Under the pieces are notes generated by a model. It saw only the letters and a program-made list of their open reading frames with translations. It made no database searches and was not told where the DNA came from. Made by a program: the position numbers and the translations under genes. Of a stretch of DNA of 64,000 bases, positions 8,247-17,848 are shown one piece after another. Source of the DNA: Phenylobacterium sp. (GTDB taxonomy: Bacteria > Pseudomonadota > Alphaproteobacteria > Caulobacterales > Caulobacteraceae); the NCBI GenBank assembly GCA_020402745.1, contig JADBYZ010000026.1:62001-126000 (forward strand), given 5' to 3'. Each line of letters starts with the position of its first letter. The stretch's first letter is position 1.

Positions 8247-9857
8247 CTACTCCGCCCGGAAGCCCTCGTAGTCCCGAGCCGCCACCTCATCGATGCGGAT
8301 TTTGTAGCCCTCGCCGATGTAGGGCATGAAGACCCGCGGCTTCCCGGGCACGTTGGCGCCCATGTACCAAGAGGCGGCGTCCAGGTAGAGGCTGCCCTCG
8401 GCCGCCTCATTAACATGCGCCACCCAGGCCTCCTGGGCGGAGGCGTCAGCCTCCAGTGTCCGCGCCTGGCGGCCGTCCGCCCAGCTGATGGCGCCGCCGA
8501 TCCAGTCGATGTGCTGCTCGATGGACGAGATCATGTTCGACAGGACGGATGGGCTGCCCGGCCCGGTCACGGTGAAGAGGTTGGGGAAACCCGCGACCAT
8601 CAGCCCGAGATAGGTCTTCGGGCCTTCCGACCAGGCCTCGCCCAGGGTGCGGCCGCCACGCCCCCGGATATCCATCTTCAGGAGGGCGCCGGTCATGGCG
8701 TCGAAGCCGGTGGCGAAGACGATGACGTCGAAGGGTGTTTCCCCCGCTGTGGTGCGGACGCCGGTCTCGGTGATCGTCTCGATCGGCGTCTCGCGCAGGT
8801 CAACGAGCCTCACATTCTCGCGGTTGAAGGTGTCGTAATAGTCGGTGTCGACGCAGGGCCGCTTGGCGCCGATGGCGTAGCCCCGGGGAACGAGCCGCTC
8901 GGCGACCACGGGATCGCGGACCATCTGTCGGACGCGGTCGCGGACATGCTCGCAGACCTCGTCATTGAGGTCGGGCATCCGCATGAGGTTGGGGATGGCG
9001 AACAGGGACATCAGGCCCATGCCGTTCCAGAGCCCCGCCTTGAGCGCCTCCAGCTCCTCGCCGCGGACCCGCAGGTCCGGCGGCGGGGCCGGGAAGATGG
9101 ACTGACCACTCCGAAGCATGTCCCGGTAAATGGTGAATCCGTCCAGGAAGCCTTCGACCTCGGCGTCGGCCAGGGGCGAGTTCAGGGCGGGCAGCGAGAA
9201 GTTGGGCGTCCTCTGGAAGACCGTCACCTGGGCCGCCTGCTGGGCGATCAGCGGGATCGACTGGATGGCCGAGGAGCCGGTGCCGATCACCGCCACCCGC
9301 TGGCCGGTGAAGTCGACACCCTCATGCGGCCAGAGCCCGGTCAGGTAGGTCTCACCCTTGAATTGGTCAGCGCCCGGGATGTCCGGCGTCTTGGGAACCG
9401 AAAGGCAGCCTGTGGCCATGACCACCCAGCGGGCAGAGACCTCATCGCCGTGGTTGGTCTTCACCTTCCAGCGCCCCGTAGCCTCGTCGAAGACAGCGCT
9501 CTCGACCCGGGTCTCGAAGAGGAAGGACGACCTCAGGTCGAACCGGTCCGCGATATGCTCGGCATACTTCAGGATTTCAGGCTGGGGCGCATACTTCTCG
9601 CTCCAGCGCCACTCCCGCGCCAGCTCCTCGGACCAGGTGAAGGAATAGAACAGGCTGGGAATATCGCACCGGGCGCCGGGGTACCGGTTCCAGTACCAAG
9701 TGCCCCCGACCCCGCCGCCCGCCTCGAAGCCCTGAACGCTCAGCCCCGCCTCCCGGGCCTTGTGCACCATGTAGAGGCCGCCAAAGCCGGCGCCGACCAC
9801 AGCGACATCCACCTGGACGCCCTTCACGGGGGCTCTCCCGATCACTCCGTCGGCCAT
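8247..9857 (-). CDS. BVMO-like flavin monooxygenase (signature His replaced by Leu)
   Basis: Flavoprotein of 536 residues in the Baeyer-Villiger / flavin-containing monooxygenase family, expected to use FAD and NADPH to insert oxygen into a ketone. The FAD Rossmann motif is GAGFGG (22-27), followed by GGTWYWNRYPGARCD, typical of type I BVMOs. The NADPH Rossmann motif is GTGSSA (192-197). The BVMO fingerprint FxGxxxHxxxWP appears as FKGETYLTGLWP (166-177): the histidine is leucine (CTG codon, read directly). The start is ATG 9857, with GGGAGAG seven bases upstream; the GTG at 9863 would sit on the ribosome site. It is the second gene of the leftward catabolic run. Confidence 0.9.
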   Translation of the reverse strand: MADGVIGRAPVKGVQVDVAVVGAGFGGLYMVHKAREAGLSVQGFEAGGGVGGTWYWNRYPGARCDIPSLFYSFTWSEELAREWRWSEKYAPQPEILKYAEHIADRFDLRSSFLFETRVESAVFDEATGRWKVKTNHGDEVSARWVVMATGCLSVPKTPDIPGADQFKGETYLTGLWPHEGVDFTGQRVAVIGTGSSAIQSIPLIAQQAAQVTVFQRTPNFSLPALNSPLADAEVEGFLDGFTIYRDMLRSGQSIFPAPPPDLRVRGEELEALKAGLWNGMGLMSLFAIPNLMRMPDLNDEVCEHVRDRVRQMVRDPVVAERLVPRGYAIGAKRPCVDTDYYDTFNRENVRLVDLRETPIETITETGVRTTAGETPFDVIVFATGFDAMTGALLKMDIRGRGGRTLGEAWSEGPKTYLGLMVAGFPNLFTVTGPGSPSVLSNMISSIEQHIDWIGGAISWADGRQARTLEADASAQEAWVAHVNEAAEGSLYLDAASWYMGANVPGKPRVFMPYIGEGYKIRIDEVAARDYEGFRAE

Positions 9858-9926
9858 CTTCACTCTCCCTGAGCGCCGTATCCTTGTTCCTGCGATAATG
9901 GACGGACTGGCGACAAGGTCTAGGGG

Positions 9927-10646
9927 TCAGTCGCGGGGCCTGCAGGCGAGAGTGAACTCCAGGCTGATCCGGAGGACGCCGGTCGAACGGCCGCCGTGGA
10001 GGAGCCGGTCGTTAAAGATGACGGCCTGGCCCGTCCTGACGGGCGCCGGGATCATGCGGTCGGTAATGTCCTCGTCGGCGTACTGGGGCTTGCGATGCCC
10101 CAGGTGGTTCACGAAGGAGGTGTACCGGAAGTCCCTGAGGTGGGATCCCGGCAGAACCATGAGGCTTGGGTTGTCGTCATCCTGCAGGAGCGGTAGCCAG
10201 ATTTTCACGCGCTGCATGTCGGCGGGAAAGTCGAAGCCGAGCAGGTCCCAGAACCAGTAGTCGGCGTGAATGGAGCCTACATCCGAGGGGCTGTCCGGGC
10301 GGACGACCCGCCAATAGACATCTGGTTCACCCCTGCCCTCCTCGCCAGTCACGAACTCCCCGGCCAAAGGATCGAGAAGCCCCTCTTCCTGAAGGGCCTC
10401 TTGAAGCGCGCCAAAGAGGTGGGCCGGAAGCATCCTCGCCGCCTTCTCCCGGAACTTTGGATACCCTTCGCCCGACAAGTAGGCGGCTGCAGCGCCGATT
10501 GTCGGAAGAGATTTGGTCGCCGCGGCGGAGAGCTGTTCAAGAACGAGCTCCTCGACAACTTTCCGGAGGTCAGACGCATCCATGACAGAAAACCCGTCTG
10601 CGTTGGAGGCGAGATCCAGGGGCCTCACAGCCTTTGACTTTTGCAT
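9927..10646 (-). CDS. phytanoyl-CoA dioxygenase-like 2OG-Fe(II) oxygenase
   Basis: Protein of 239 residues with the PhyH-type jelly-roll signature. The Fe-binding His-x-Asp is in SIHADYW, the distal His is in LLHGGRS, and a following Arg in VLRISLEF would bind the 2-oxoglutarate carboxylate. The core between them (RVKIWLPLLQDDD, LMVLPGSH) is typical of PhyH/ectoine-hydroxylase relatives. I chose ATG 10646, preceded by GAGTGAGG, over a longer frame. It heads the leftward run, 69 bases upstream of the BVMO-like gene. The substrate is unknown; family members hydroxylate acyl-CoAs, small metabolites or sugars. Confidence 0.83.
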   Translation of the reverse strand: MQKSKAVRPLDLASNADGFSVMDASDLRKVVEELVLEQLSAAATKSLPTIGAAAAYLSGEGYPKFREKAARMLPAHLFGALQEALQEEGLLDPLAGEFVTGEEGRGEPDVYWRVVRPDSPSDVGSIHADYWFWDLLGFDFPADMQRVKIWLPLLQDDDNPSLMVLPGSHLRDFRYTSFVNHLGHRKPQYADEDITDRMIPAPVRTGQAVIFNDRLLHGGRSTGVLRISLEFTLACRPRD

Positions 10647-11043
10647 CCGATCCTCACTCCCAACCCACGGACCACCCCGCCCGCCCACGAACCAAGTGGA
10701 CTTCGACCAACAACCTAATGGTCTTCCCACATCCCCGAAACCTTCGAAGCCGGGCCGGATGCGGCTAGGGCGGCCTCAAGACACATGCCTGTCAAATTTC
10801 TGGAACTCTCATTGCATGACCAGCTGCAGGTCGTGCGCGAATCGGTCTGGTAACGCCAGTATGCCGCTCAGCGCACGATCCTGCTGTACTTCATCGTTTG
10901 GGAGTGACCTGTCGCTCCAACCGCCGCTGTGCGGCGGTCGACGGTACGAAACATCTAGGTTTTGCCTCCCGCCTTCAGGGGTTATCTATACCGTAATCCC
11001 ATCGCCGCCGGGCTTTTGAGCCTGGCATCACCCCGGAGTTCCC
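10647..11043. other. 397-base divergent intergenic region with a short hairpin
   Basis: This region separates the leftward catabolic run from the rightward M16 protease gene and must hold both promoters. It is less GC-rich than its surroundings. A perfect 7-bp stem with a TGT loop (CCGCCGC / GCGGCGG) spans 10921-10937; without a following T-run it is not a convincing terminator. No credible gene is seen; short frames here lack ribosome sites and family resemblance. Confidence 0.4.
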
Positions 11044-13911
11044 ATGACACTCGCTGGAAGGCTTTTCTCGGGGGCCAGCCTCGCCCTTCTCCTCACCCTC
11101 TCCACTTCTCCCGCGCTCTCGGCCCCTGCGCCGGTCGCCGCCGCGGTGCAGCCCGCCACCGCCGCAGAGCTGGCCCGGCTGGTCAACATTCCCTACGAAC
11201 GCTTCGTACTGCCCAATGGTCTGAGGGTGCTCGTCCACACGGACCGGAAAGCGCCCGTCGTCGCGGTGTCCATCTGGTATGGCGTCGGTTCCAAGCATGA
11301 GCCCGCCGGTCGCACCGGCTTCGCCCACCTCTTCGAGCACCTGATGTTCAACGGCTCGGAAAACGCCCCTGGCGACTTCTTCAAGCCGCTGCAGGAGGTT
11401 GGCGCCACCGACTTCAACGGCAGCACCTGGTTCGATCGCACCAACTATTTCCAGACCGTCCCGACGGGCGCCCTGGACCGCGCCCTCTTCCTGGAAAGCG
11501 ACCGGATGGGTCACCTTCTGGGCGCCGTGACCCAGGAGAAGCTCGATAACCAGCGCGGCGTGGTCCAGAACGAGAAGCGGCAGTACGACAACCAGCCCTT
11601 CGGCCTGGTCGATTACCTCATCAATGACAACCTCTTCCCGCCCGGGCATGGCTACCGGCACAGCACCATCGGTTCGATGGCCGATCTGGACGCCGCCTCT
11701 CTGGACGACGTGAAGCGCTGGTTCACCGACAACTATGGCCCCAACAACGCCGTCCTCGTCCTGGCCGGCGACATCGATACGCCGACAGCCCGTAGGCTCG
11801 TCGAGAAGTACTTCGGCGCCATTCCACGGGGCCCGCGCGTCGCCCCGGTCTCCGACGGCCCCGTCACCCTGAAGGCGCCGGTGAACCTGACCCACAAGGA
11901 CCGGGTGGCGACCACCCGGATCTACCGCAGCTGGTCGACGCCGGGCCTCAATGACCTCTCCTCCGTCGCCCTGGAGGCCGGGGTCAGCGTCCTGGGGGGA
12001 CTGTCGTCGTCCCGCCTCGACAACGCCCTGGTTCGGGACGAGAAGATCGCCGTCTCGGTGATGGCGGACCTCAGCGTCTTCCAGTCCGTGGGGGTTCTGA
12101 CCCTGGCCGCCGACGTCCGCCCAGGCGTGTCTCCGGACCTCGTGGCCAAGCGCATGGACGAGGTCATCGCCGGCCTGGTTCGCTCCGGCCCCACGGCCGA
12201 GGAACTGGACCGCGCCCGCCGCGTCGAGATCGCCGGTAAGATCCGCGCGACCGAGGCGGTCGGCGGCTTCGGTGGCAAGGCGGTGACCCTCGCAGAGGGC
12301 GAGCTCTACGCCGATGACGCCGCCCTCTACCGCAAGCGCCTGAACGCCTGGGCCGCCCTGACGCCGGGCGCCGTGCAGTCGGCCCTGCAGGCCTGGCTGA
12401 GCCGCCCGGCCCTGTCGCTCCGCATCGATCCGGGCGAGCGTGATCTCGATGGCGGCCCGCTGGGTGGCGACCCGGCCGCCAAGGGCGCCGTGATCGACAG
12501 GACCGGTGTCGCCCAGTCCGCCCGCACACCCCGCGCCGATCCCGTCATGCCGGGCGCCGGCAAGGTCCCCGCCCTGGACTTCCCAGAGGTCGAACGCGCC
12601 GTCCTCTCCAACGGCATGCCTGTGGTCTACGCCCGTCGGGCGAGCGAGCCGCGCACCCTGGTGGCCGCCAGCTTCGACGCCGGTACGGCGGCGGACGGCG
12701 TTCGCGATTACGGCGCCCAGTCCATGATGCTGCAGGCCCTCACCGAGGGCGCAGGCGGGCTCTCCAGCCGCGAGATCGCCGAGCGCAGCGAACTCCTCGG
12801 CGCCAGCGTCGGGGGCATGGCTGGGGCGGATCGGTCCAACGTGGTCCTCGACGCCCTGACCCCCAACCTCGCCCCCTCCCTCGCCCTCTTCGCGGACGTC
12901 CTGAGGCGTCCGACCTTCGAGCCCGCGGTGGTCGAGCGTCTGCGCGGCCAGCAACTCGCCCGCATTTCGGCGGAGGCGAACAACCCGTCCGCAATCGCCG
13001 CGGCGGAATTGTCGAAGCGGCTCTACGGCGGCGCCCACCCCTACAGTGTCCGCGCCAGCGGGGCGGGCGATACCGAGGTGGTTGGCCGATTGACCCCGGC
13101 CGATCTCAAAACCCAGCATGATCGGTGGATCCGGCCGGACAATGGCCGTCTGGTCATCGTCTCCGACCGGCCCCTGGCGGAGATCGTGACCCTGCTGAAC
13201 GTGTCGCTGGGCGACTGGAAGCCGGAACCCAGCATCGCGCGGGGCGCCAAGGCCTTCCCGGCTCCGCCTGCGCCCTCAGGTAATCGGGTCGTACTTGTCG
13301 ACCGGCCGAAGTCGCCCCAGTCGGTGATCGCCGCCGGACAGGTCCTCGACGCCCGGGGCGGCGACGACCTCCTGGCCCTGCAGTCCGGCAACGAGATCCT
13401 CGGCGGCGGCTTCCTTTCCCGCCTGAACATGAACTTGCGCGAGACCAAAGGCTGGTCCTATGGCGTCCGCTCCGTAATCCCGGAGACAGTCGAGCGGATC
13501 GCCTTCCGGGTCACCGCGCCGGTTCAGGCCGACCGCACGAAGGACTCGATCACGGAAATCCTGAAGGAAACCCGTGACTTCACCACCATCCTCGGCGCCA
13601 CCGCCGAGGAGCGCCAACTGACCATCGACGGGGCCACCAGAGAACTGCCCGGCCAGTTCGAGCGTAGCGCTTCCGTGCTGAATGGCCTGTCGACCCTGAC
13701 CGAGTTCAAGCGCCCCGACGACTGGTTCGAGCGCCTGCCGGAGCGCTATGGCGCCATGACGGCGGCGGACATGGATGCGGCGGTGCGCAGAGTCATCGAT
13801 CCGGCGCGCCTGACCTTCGTGATCGTGGGCGACGCCGCCGTGGTGAAGCCGCAGCTCGACCAGCTCGGCCTGCCGGTTGAGGTGATCGCCGCCCCGCCCG
13901 CAGCGAAGTAG
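11044..13911 (+). CDS. M16 family zinc metallopeptidase, two tandem peptidase domains, exported
   Basis: Periplasmic insulinase/pitrilysin-type protease of 955 residues. A signal peptide covers residues 1-26. The N-terminal domain has the inverted zinc motif HLFEH (His95, Glu98, His99) and the third ligand Glu177 in RGVVQNEKRQ, so it should be catalytic. The C-terminal half (from about residue 515) is a second M16 domain without HxxEH, the usual inactive partner (RETKGWSYGVRS). Proteins of this length and architecture are common in Caulobacterales and degrade peptides in the periplasm. It is a single gene, ending at a strong hairpin shared with the convergent arylesterase gene. Confidence 0.94.
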   Translation: MTLAGRLFSGASLALLLTLSTSPALSAPAPVAAAVQPATAAELARLVNIPYERFVLPNGLRVLVHTDRKAPVVAVSIWYGVGSKHEPAGRTGFAHLFEHLMFNGSENAPGDFFKPLQEVGATDFNGSTWFDRTNYFQTVPTGALDRALFLESDRMGHLLGAVTQEKLDNQRGVVQNEKRQYDNQPFGLVDYLINDNLFPPGHGYRHSTIGSMADLDAASLDDVKRWFTDNYGPNNAVLVLAGDIDTPTARRLVEKYFGAIPRGPRVAPVSDGPVTLKAPVNLTHKDRVATTRIYRSWSTPGLNDLSSVALEAGVSVLGGLSSSRLDNALVRDEKIAVSVMADLSVFQSVGVLTLAADVRPGVSPDLVAKRMDEVIAGLVRSGPTAEELDRARRVEIAGKIRATEAVGGFGGKAVTLAEGELYADDAALYRKRLNAWAALTPGAVQSALQAWLSRPALSLRIDPGERDLDGGPLGGDPAAKGAVIDRTGVAQSARTPRADPVMPGAGKVPALDFPEVERAVLSNGMPVVYARRASEPRTLVAASFDAGTAADGVRDYGAQSMMLQALTEGAGGLSSREIAERSELLGASVGGMAGADRSNVVLDALTPNLAPSLALFADVLRRPTFEPAVVERLRGQQLARISAEANNPSAIAAAELSKRLYGGAHPYSVRASGAGDTEVVGRLTPADLKTQHDRWIRPDNGRLVIVSDRPLAEIVTLLNVSLGDWKPEPSIARGAKAFPAPPAPSGNRVVLVDRPKSPQSVIAAGQVLDARGGDDLLALQSGNEILGGGFLSRLNMNLRETKGWSYGVRSVIPETVERIAFRVTAPVQADRTKDSITEILKETRDFTTILGATAEERQLTIDGATRELPGQFERSASVLNGLSTLTEFKRPDDWFERLPERYGAMTAADMDAAVRRVIDPARLTFVIVGDAAVVKPQLDQLGLPVEVIAAPPAAK

Positions 13912-13917
13912 GACGGC

Positions 13918-13940
13918 GGGGCGGGCCCCGCGCCCGCCCC
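13918..13940. terminator. bidirectional hairpin between convergent genes
   Basis: A perfect 8-bp GC stem (GGGGCGGG / CCCGCCCC) with a 7-base loop lies exactly between the M16 stop codon and the arylesterase stop codon. There is no U-tract, so intrinsic termination is not certain, but the position between convergent genes supports a terminator role on both strands. Confidence 0.55.
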
Positions 13941-14594
13941 TCAGCCCTTGGGAAGGTCCCCGGCGACGGCCGGGGCCAGCCGCCGGGCGATGTCCTCCAC
14001 CCCCTCTGCGTTGGGATGCATGCCGTCCGGCAGGAGCTTCGCTGGCTGGCCCGCGACGCCCTCGAGGAAGAAGGGGTAGAGACGGACGCCATTGGCCGCT
14101 GAGAGCTCGCTATAGATGGTATTGAAGGCTTGGGCGTAGTCCTCGCCGAGGTTGGGCGCGGCCATCATGGTGGTCATGGCGGCCGGGATACCGCGCCGCT
14201 TCAGCTCGTCCAGCATGGTCTGGAGGTTGGCGCGGGTCTGCGCCGGACTAAGGCCCCTCAGCATGTCGTTGGCGCCCAGGCCGACGATCACGAGGTCAGG
14301 CTTGCGAGGCAGGCCGTCGAGGGTGAAGGCCATCCGGGCGAGGCCTGCGGCGGTGGTGTCCCCCGAGACGCCGGCGTTGACCACCCGCGCCCTGACGCCC
14401 TGCTCCGCCAGGGCCCGCTCCAGGGCGGGCGCGAAGCCCTGAGAGGGCTCGAGGCCGTAGCCGGCGAACAGGCTGTCGCCAAAGGCCACGACAAGGGGGC
14501 CTTCGAAGCCCGCCTCCGCCAAGGGCGCCTTCTGTGTCCGGGCGGCCTCCCCGGCGGGGGAACAGGCGAGGACAAGCTGGCAAAGCCCGGCCAT
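13941..14594 (-). CDS. SGNH/GDSL arylesterase (TesA-like)
   Basis: Periplasmic or lipid-anchored SGNH hydrolase of about 217 residues acting on aryl or acyl esters. Block I is AFGDSLFAGYG with Ser41, block II Gly is in NAGVSGDTT, block III is GLGANDMLRG and block V is DGMHPN with the catalytic Asp/His. The N-terminus is short and hydrophobic with a Cys (LVLACS) that could be a lipobox. The start is uncertain: ATG 14594 or the GTG two codons upstream. It is divergent from the ABC transporter pair, the same neighbourhood as tesA-ybbA-ybbP of enterobacteria, which supports the assignment. Confidence 0.9.
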   Translation of the reverse strand: MAGLCQLVLACSPAGEAARTQKAPLAEAGFEGPLVVAFGDSLFAGYGLEPSQGFAPALERALAEQGVRARVVNAGVSGDTTAAGLARMAFTLDGLPRKPDLVIVGLGANDMLRGLSPAQTRANLQTMLDELKRRGIPAAMTTMMAAPNLGEDYAQAFNTIYSELSAANGVRLYPFFLEGVAGQPAKLLPDGMHPNAEGVEDIARRLAPAVAGDLPKG

Positions 14595-14639
14595 GATCAC
14601 ATATAGCCATAATCCCGAACGCACCGGACGCCTCCACGC

Positions 14640-15329
14640 ATGACCCGCACCGCCGCCGACACCGACCTGATGATCTGCGCGCGGGGCGTAACACTCTCGC
14701 TTGGAAACACCGACATCCTCAAGGGTGTTGATCTCGATGCGCCTCACGGCCAGAGCCTGGCCGTCCTGGGGCCCTCGGGTTCGGGGAAGTCCTCCCTTAT
14801 GGCCGTGCTCTCCGGGCTGGAACGCGCCACCTCCGGCGAAGTCCGGATCAATGGCGAGGACTTCGGACCGCTTGACGAGGATGCCCTGGCCCGCGCGCGT
14901 CGGGGCCGGATCGGCATCATCCTGCAGGCCTTCCATCTGCTGCCGACCATGACCGCCCTGGAGAACGTCGCCACGCCCCTGGAGCTGTGCGGAGTGGGGG
15001 ACGCCCGCGAGCGGGCGGTGTTGGAACTGACCGCCGTAGGGCTGGCCGACCGGCTCGGACACTATCCGACCCAGCTGTCGGGCGGCGAACAGCAGAGGGT
15101 GGCCATCGCCCGGGCCATGGCCCCGCGGCCCGGCCTGATCTTCGCCGACGAGCCCACGGGCAACCTGGACGGAGTGACCTCCCGTCGGGTGGCGGACCTC
15201 CTCTTCGAGCGTCGCGCGGCGGCCGGGGCGACCCTGGTGATGATCACCCATGACCCGGGCCTCGCCGCCCGCTGCGACCGGATTGTTGAGATGGCGGACG
15301 GCCGGATCATCTCCGACCGGCTGTCATGA
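14640..15329 (+). CDS. ybbA: ABC transporter ATP-binding protein, YbbA/LolD type
   Basis: ATPase of 229 residues that pairs with the FtsX-like permease encoded next. Walker A is GPSGSGKS, the signature is LSGGEQQ and Walker B is LIFADEPTGNLD, the TGNLD ending being typical of the LolD/MacB/YbbA group. The stop overlaps the permease start by 4 bases (ATGA), so they are translationally coupled. These complexes are thought to work mechanically on lipoproteins or envelope substrates rather than transport across the membrane. The divergent arylesterase gene starts about 45 bases away, so promoters must overlap in that gap. Confidence 0.93.
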   Translation: MTRTAADTDLMICARGVTLSLGNTDILKGVDLDAPHGQSLAVLGPSGSGKSSLMAVLSGLERATSGEVRINGEDFGPLDEDALARARRGRIGIILQAFHLLPTMTALENVATPLELCGVGDARERAVLELTAVGLADRLGHYPTQLSGGEQQRVAIARAMAPRPGLIFADEPTGNLDGVTSRRVADLLFERRAAAGATLVMITHDPGLAARCDRIVEMADGRIISDRLS

Positions 15330-17848
15330 CGCCCGTCCCCCTGCCCACCCTCTGGCGGATCGCGCGGCGGGACCTGTCCGCCAGCTTCCGGGGCCTGCGC
15401 CTGCTTTTCCTCTGCCTCTTCCTCGGCGTCGCCGCCCTTGCAGCCATCGGCAGCCTGACCGCGGCCATCACCGGGGAACTGACCCGCAAGGGCCGGGAAC
15501 TCCTGGGCGGCGATATCGAGATCGCCCTCACCCAGAGGTCCGCCACCGCGCCCGAGAAGCTAAGGATGGCCGAGCTCGGCCCGGTCAGCGAGACCGTCCG
15601 GCTGCGGGCCATGGCGCGGGGCGGGTCCGGCCCGCCCATGCTGGCCGAGCTGAAGGCCGTCGACGACGTCTATCCCCTCTATGGAAGTCTCACCGTCCAG
15701 ACCCCGTCGGGCGTGCGCCCTGCGCCGCGGCCGGGACCGGGTGAGGTGCTGGTGGAGTCGGGGCTGGCCGAGCGGCTGGGGGTGGGACGCGGGTCCATCG
15801 TCGGATTCGGCCGGACCGAGTTCCGGGTCGCCGGGGTGCTGGACAACGAGCCGGACCGGGTGGGCGAAGGCTTCAGCCTCGGACCCGCCGCGCTGATCCG
15901 CCTGGAGGACCTGCCTGCGACGGGCCTGATCCAGCCCGGAAGCCTGTTCCAGACCAAGTACCGCGTGAAGCTCCCCGAGGGTTCAGCCCGCGCGCCTGAC
16001 CGTCTCGCCGAGTCCCTCCGGCGGGAGTTCGGGGAGTCTGGCTGGCAGGTGCGGGACCATAGCCGCGCAGCCCCGGGGGCCAGCCGGTTCTTCGAGCGCA
16101 TGGGCCAGTTCCTGAGCCTGATCGGTCTCGCCGCCCTCGTCATCGCGGGCATTGGCGTCAGTAACGGGGTGTCCGGCTACCTCTCAGCCCGACGCGGCTC
16201 CATCGCCACCCTGAAGGTCCTCGGGGCCTCAGGACGCGATATCACCACGGTGTACCTCCTCCAGGTCGGGGCCGTCGCAATGGTCGCCGTGCTGGCGGGG
16301 CTGGCGGCGGGGGCGGGGGCGCCGTCCCTGATCCTGACCCTCATCGGCGACCGCCTGCCCGTGCGCCCGGAGTTCGCCCTGCATGCCGCGCCGCTGACCC
16401 TTGCGGCCGCCCAAGGGCTGCTGATCGCCTTCATCTTCACCTGGCTGCCCCTCGCCCGGGCCGGGTCGACCCCGCCGGCAGCGATCTGGAGAGCCTCGCT
16501 TGAGCCCCAGGGGCGCCCAGCCCTGCGCGACGGCGGCATCGTGGCCGCAGCGGCGAGCCTGTCCATCGGCCTCGCGGTCCTGACCTCCGTGGAGCCTCTT
16601 TACTCCGCCGGAATCCTGGCGGCAGCGGCGGGAGGTCTTGTCCTGCTGCTGGGGGTCGGCGCCGGAGTGAAGGTGCTGGCCAGACGGGCCCCACGACCGG
16701 CGTCTCCCCTTCTCCGGCTGGCGCTGGCGAACCTGCACCGGCCCGGCTCCCAGACGCCGGCCCTTGTGATCGCCATGGGCCTGTCCCTGACCCTCTTCGT
16801 CCTCATCGCCGCCATCCAGACCAGCCTTGACGCCGAGATTGCGCGGTCCGTCCCCGCGCGGGCTCCGGCGCAGTTTGTCCTGGATATCCCTTCCGCCAGC
16901 GCTGAGACCTTCCGCAAGGTGGTGACCGACGCCGCCCCCGGGGCCGAGGTCGACCTGGCGCCCGCCCTGCGGGGCATGATCACGGCCTACGGAGACCAGA
17001 AGGTTCGTGACCTTAAGGTCATCCCGCGCAACGCCTGGGTGCTGCGCGGCGAACGCGGGGTCACCTATGCGGCGGAGTTGCCCGCGGGCAGCCGCATCAT
17101 GGCCGGGGAGTGGTGGCCGAAGGACTATGAGGGCCCTCCCCTCGTCTCCCTGGATGACGAGGTCGCTGCGGACCTTGGCCTCGGGGTGGGCGATAGGCTC
17201 ACGGTCAGTGTGCTGGGGCGGGAGATCCCGGCGCGCATCGCCTCCCTGAGACGAATTGACTGGGACACCATGGGCTTCAACTACCTGATGGTCTTTCCGC
17301 CCAGCACCCTGGCGGGCGCACCCCACACCCTGGCCGGCGCCGTCAGCCTGCCGCCGGAACGGGAAACCGCCGCCGCCCGGGCCATACTGGGGACCTTCCC
17401 CGGAGCGTCGGTCATCTCAGTTCGCGAAATCCTTGGCCAGGCCAGGACCCTTTTGGACCAGATGGCCCTGGCGGTCCTGGCCGCCGCCTCGGTGACCCTG
17501 CTGGCGGGCATGGCGGTCCTCACCGGCGCGGTCGCCGCCGCCCGCCAATCCCGGACCTACGACGCCGTCGTGCTCAAGACCCTGGGGGCCACCAGAGGGC
17601 AGTTGCTGGGGGTCCAGGCTCTTGAATACGGCCTCCTCGGCCTCCTTCTGGGGGGGGTCGCGCTCGCCATGGGCCTTGGCGGCGCCTGGTGGATCATCGT
17701 CCAGGTGTTCGAATTCACCTGGGCGCCGGACTGGGGGCGCGTCCTGGGCACCCTTGGCGCGGGACTGGCGGTGACGCTGGTCCTCAGCCTGGCCGGCGCC
17801 CTTCCCATCCTGTCAGCGCGGCCGGCGAGCGCGCTCAGGTCCGTCTGA
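15326..17848 (+). CDS. ybbP: FtsX-like ABC permease, YbbP type
   Basis: Membrane protein of 840 residues with the YbbP layout: an N-terminal segment (LLFLCLFLGVAALAAIGSL), a large periplasmic domain, a first FtsX domain (about 255-375), further segments near 400-450, a second periplasmic domain, and a C-terminal FtsX domain (about 715-840) ending in the PASALRSV motif. Ten hydrophobic segments are plausible, as in YbbP. It overlaps the ATPase gene by 4 bases. A type VII ABC complex with the preceding ATPase follows from family knowledge; the substrate is unknown. Confidence 0.92.
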   Translation: MTPVPLPTLWRIARRDLSASFRGLRLLFLCLFLGVAALAAIGSLTAAITGELTRKGRELLGGDIEIALTQRSATAPEKLRMAELGPVSETVRLRAMARGGSGPPMLAELKAVDDVYPLYGSLTVQTPSGVRPAPRPGPGEVLVESGLAERLGVGRGSIVGFGRTEFRVAGVLDNEPDRVGEGFSLGPAALIRLEDLPATGLIQPGSLFQTKYRVKLPEGSARAPDRLAESLRREFGESGWQVRDHSRAAPGASRFFERMGQFLSLIGLAALVIAGIGVSNGVSGYLSARRGSIATLKVLGASGRDITTVYLLQVGAVAMVAVLAGLAAGAGAPSLILTLIGDRLPVRPEFALHAAPLTLAAAQGLLIAFIFTWLPLARAGSTPPAAIWRASLEPQGRPALRDGGIVAAAASLSIGLAVLTSVEPLYSAGILAAAAGGLVLLLGVGAGVKVLARRAPRPASPLLRLALANLHRPGSQTPALVIAMGLSLTLFVLIAAIQTSLDAEIARSVPARAPAQFVLDIPSASAETFRKVVTDAAPGAEVDLAPALRGMITAYGDQKVRDLKVIPRNAWVLRGERGVTYAAELPAGSRIMAGEWWPKDYEGPPLVSLDDEVAADLGLGVGDRLTVSVLGREIPARIASLRRIDWDTMGFNYLMVFPPSTLAGAPHTLAGAVSLPPERETAAARAILGTFPGASVISVREILGQARTLLDQMALAVLAAASVTLLAGMAVLTGAVAAARQSRTYDAVVLKTLGATRGQLLGVQALEYGLLGLLLGGVALAMGLGGAWWIIVQVFEFTWAPDWGRVLGTLGAGLAVTLVLSLAGALPILSARPASALRSV

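Noticed and set aside
10975-13119. 714-codon leftward open frame
   Set aside because: It is antisense to the M16 protease, whose frame carries HxxEH, Glu177 and a signal peptide. High GC keeps antisense frames open; the antisense product is low-complexity and matches nothing.
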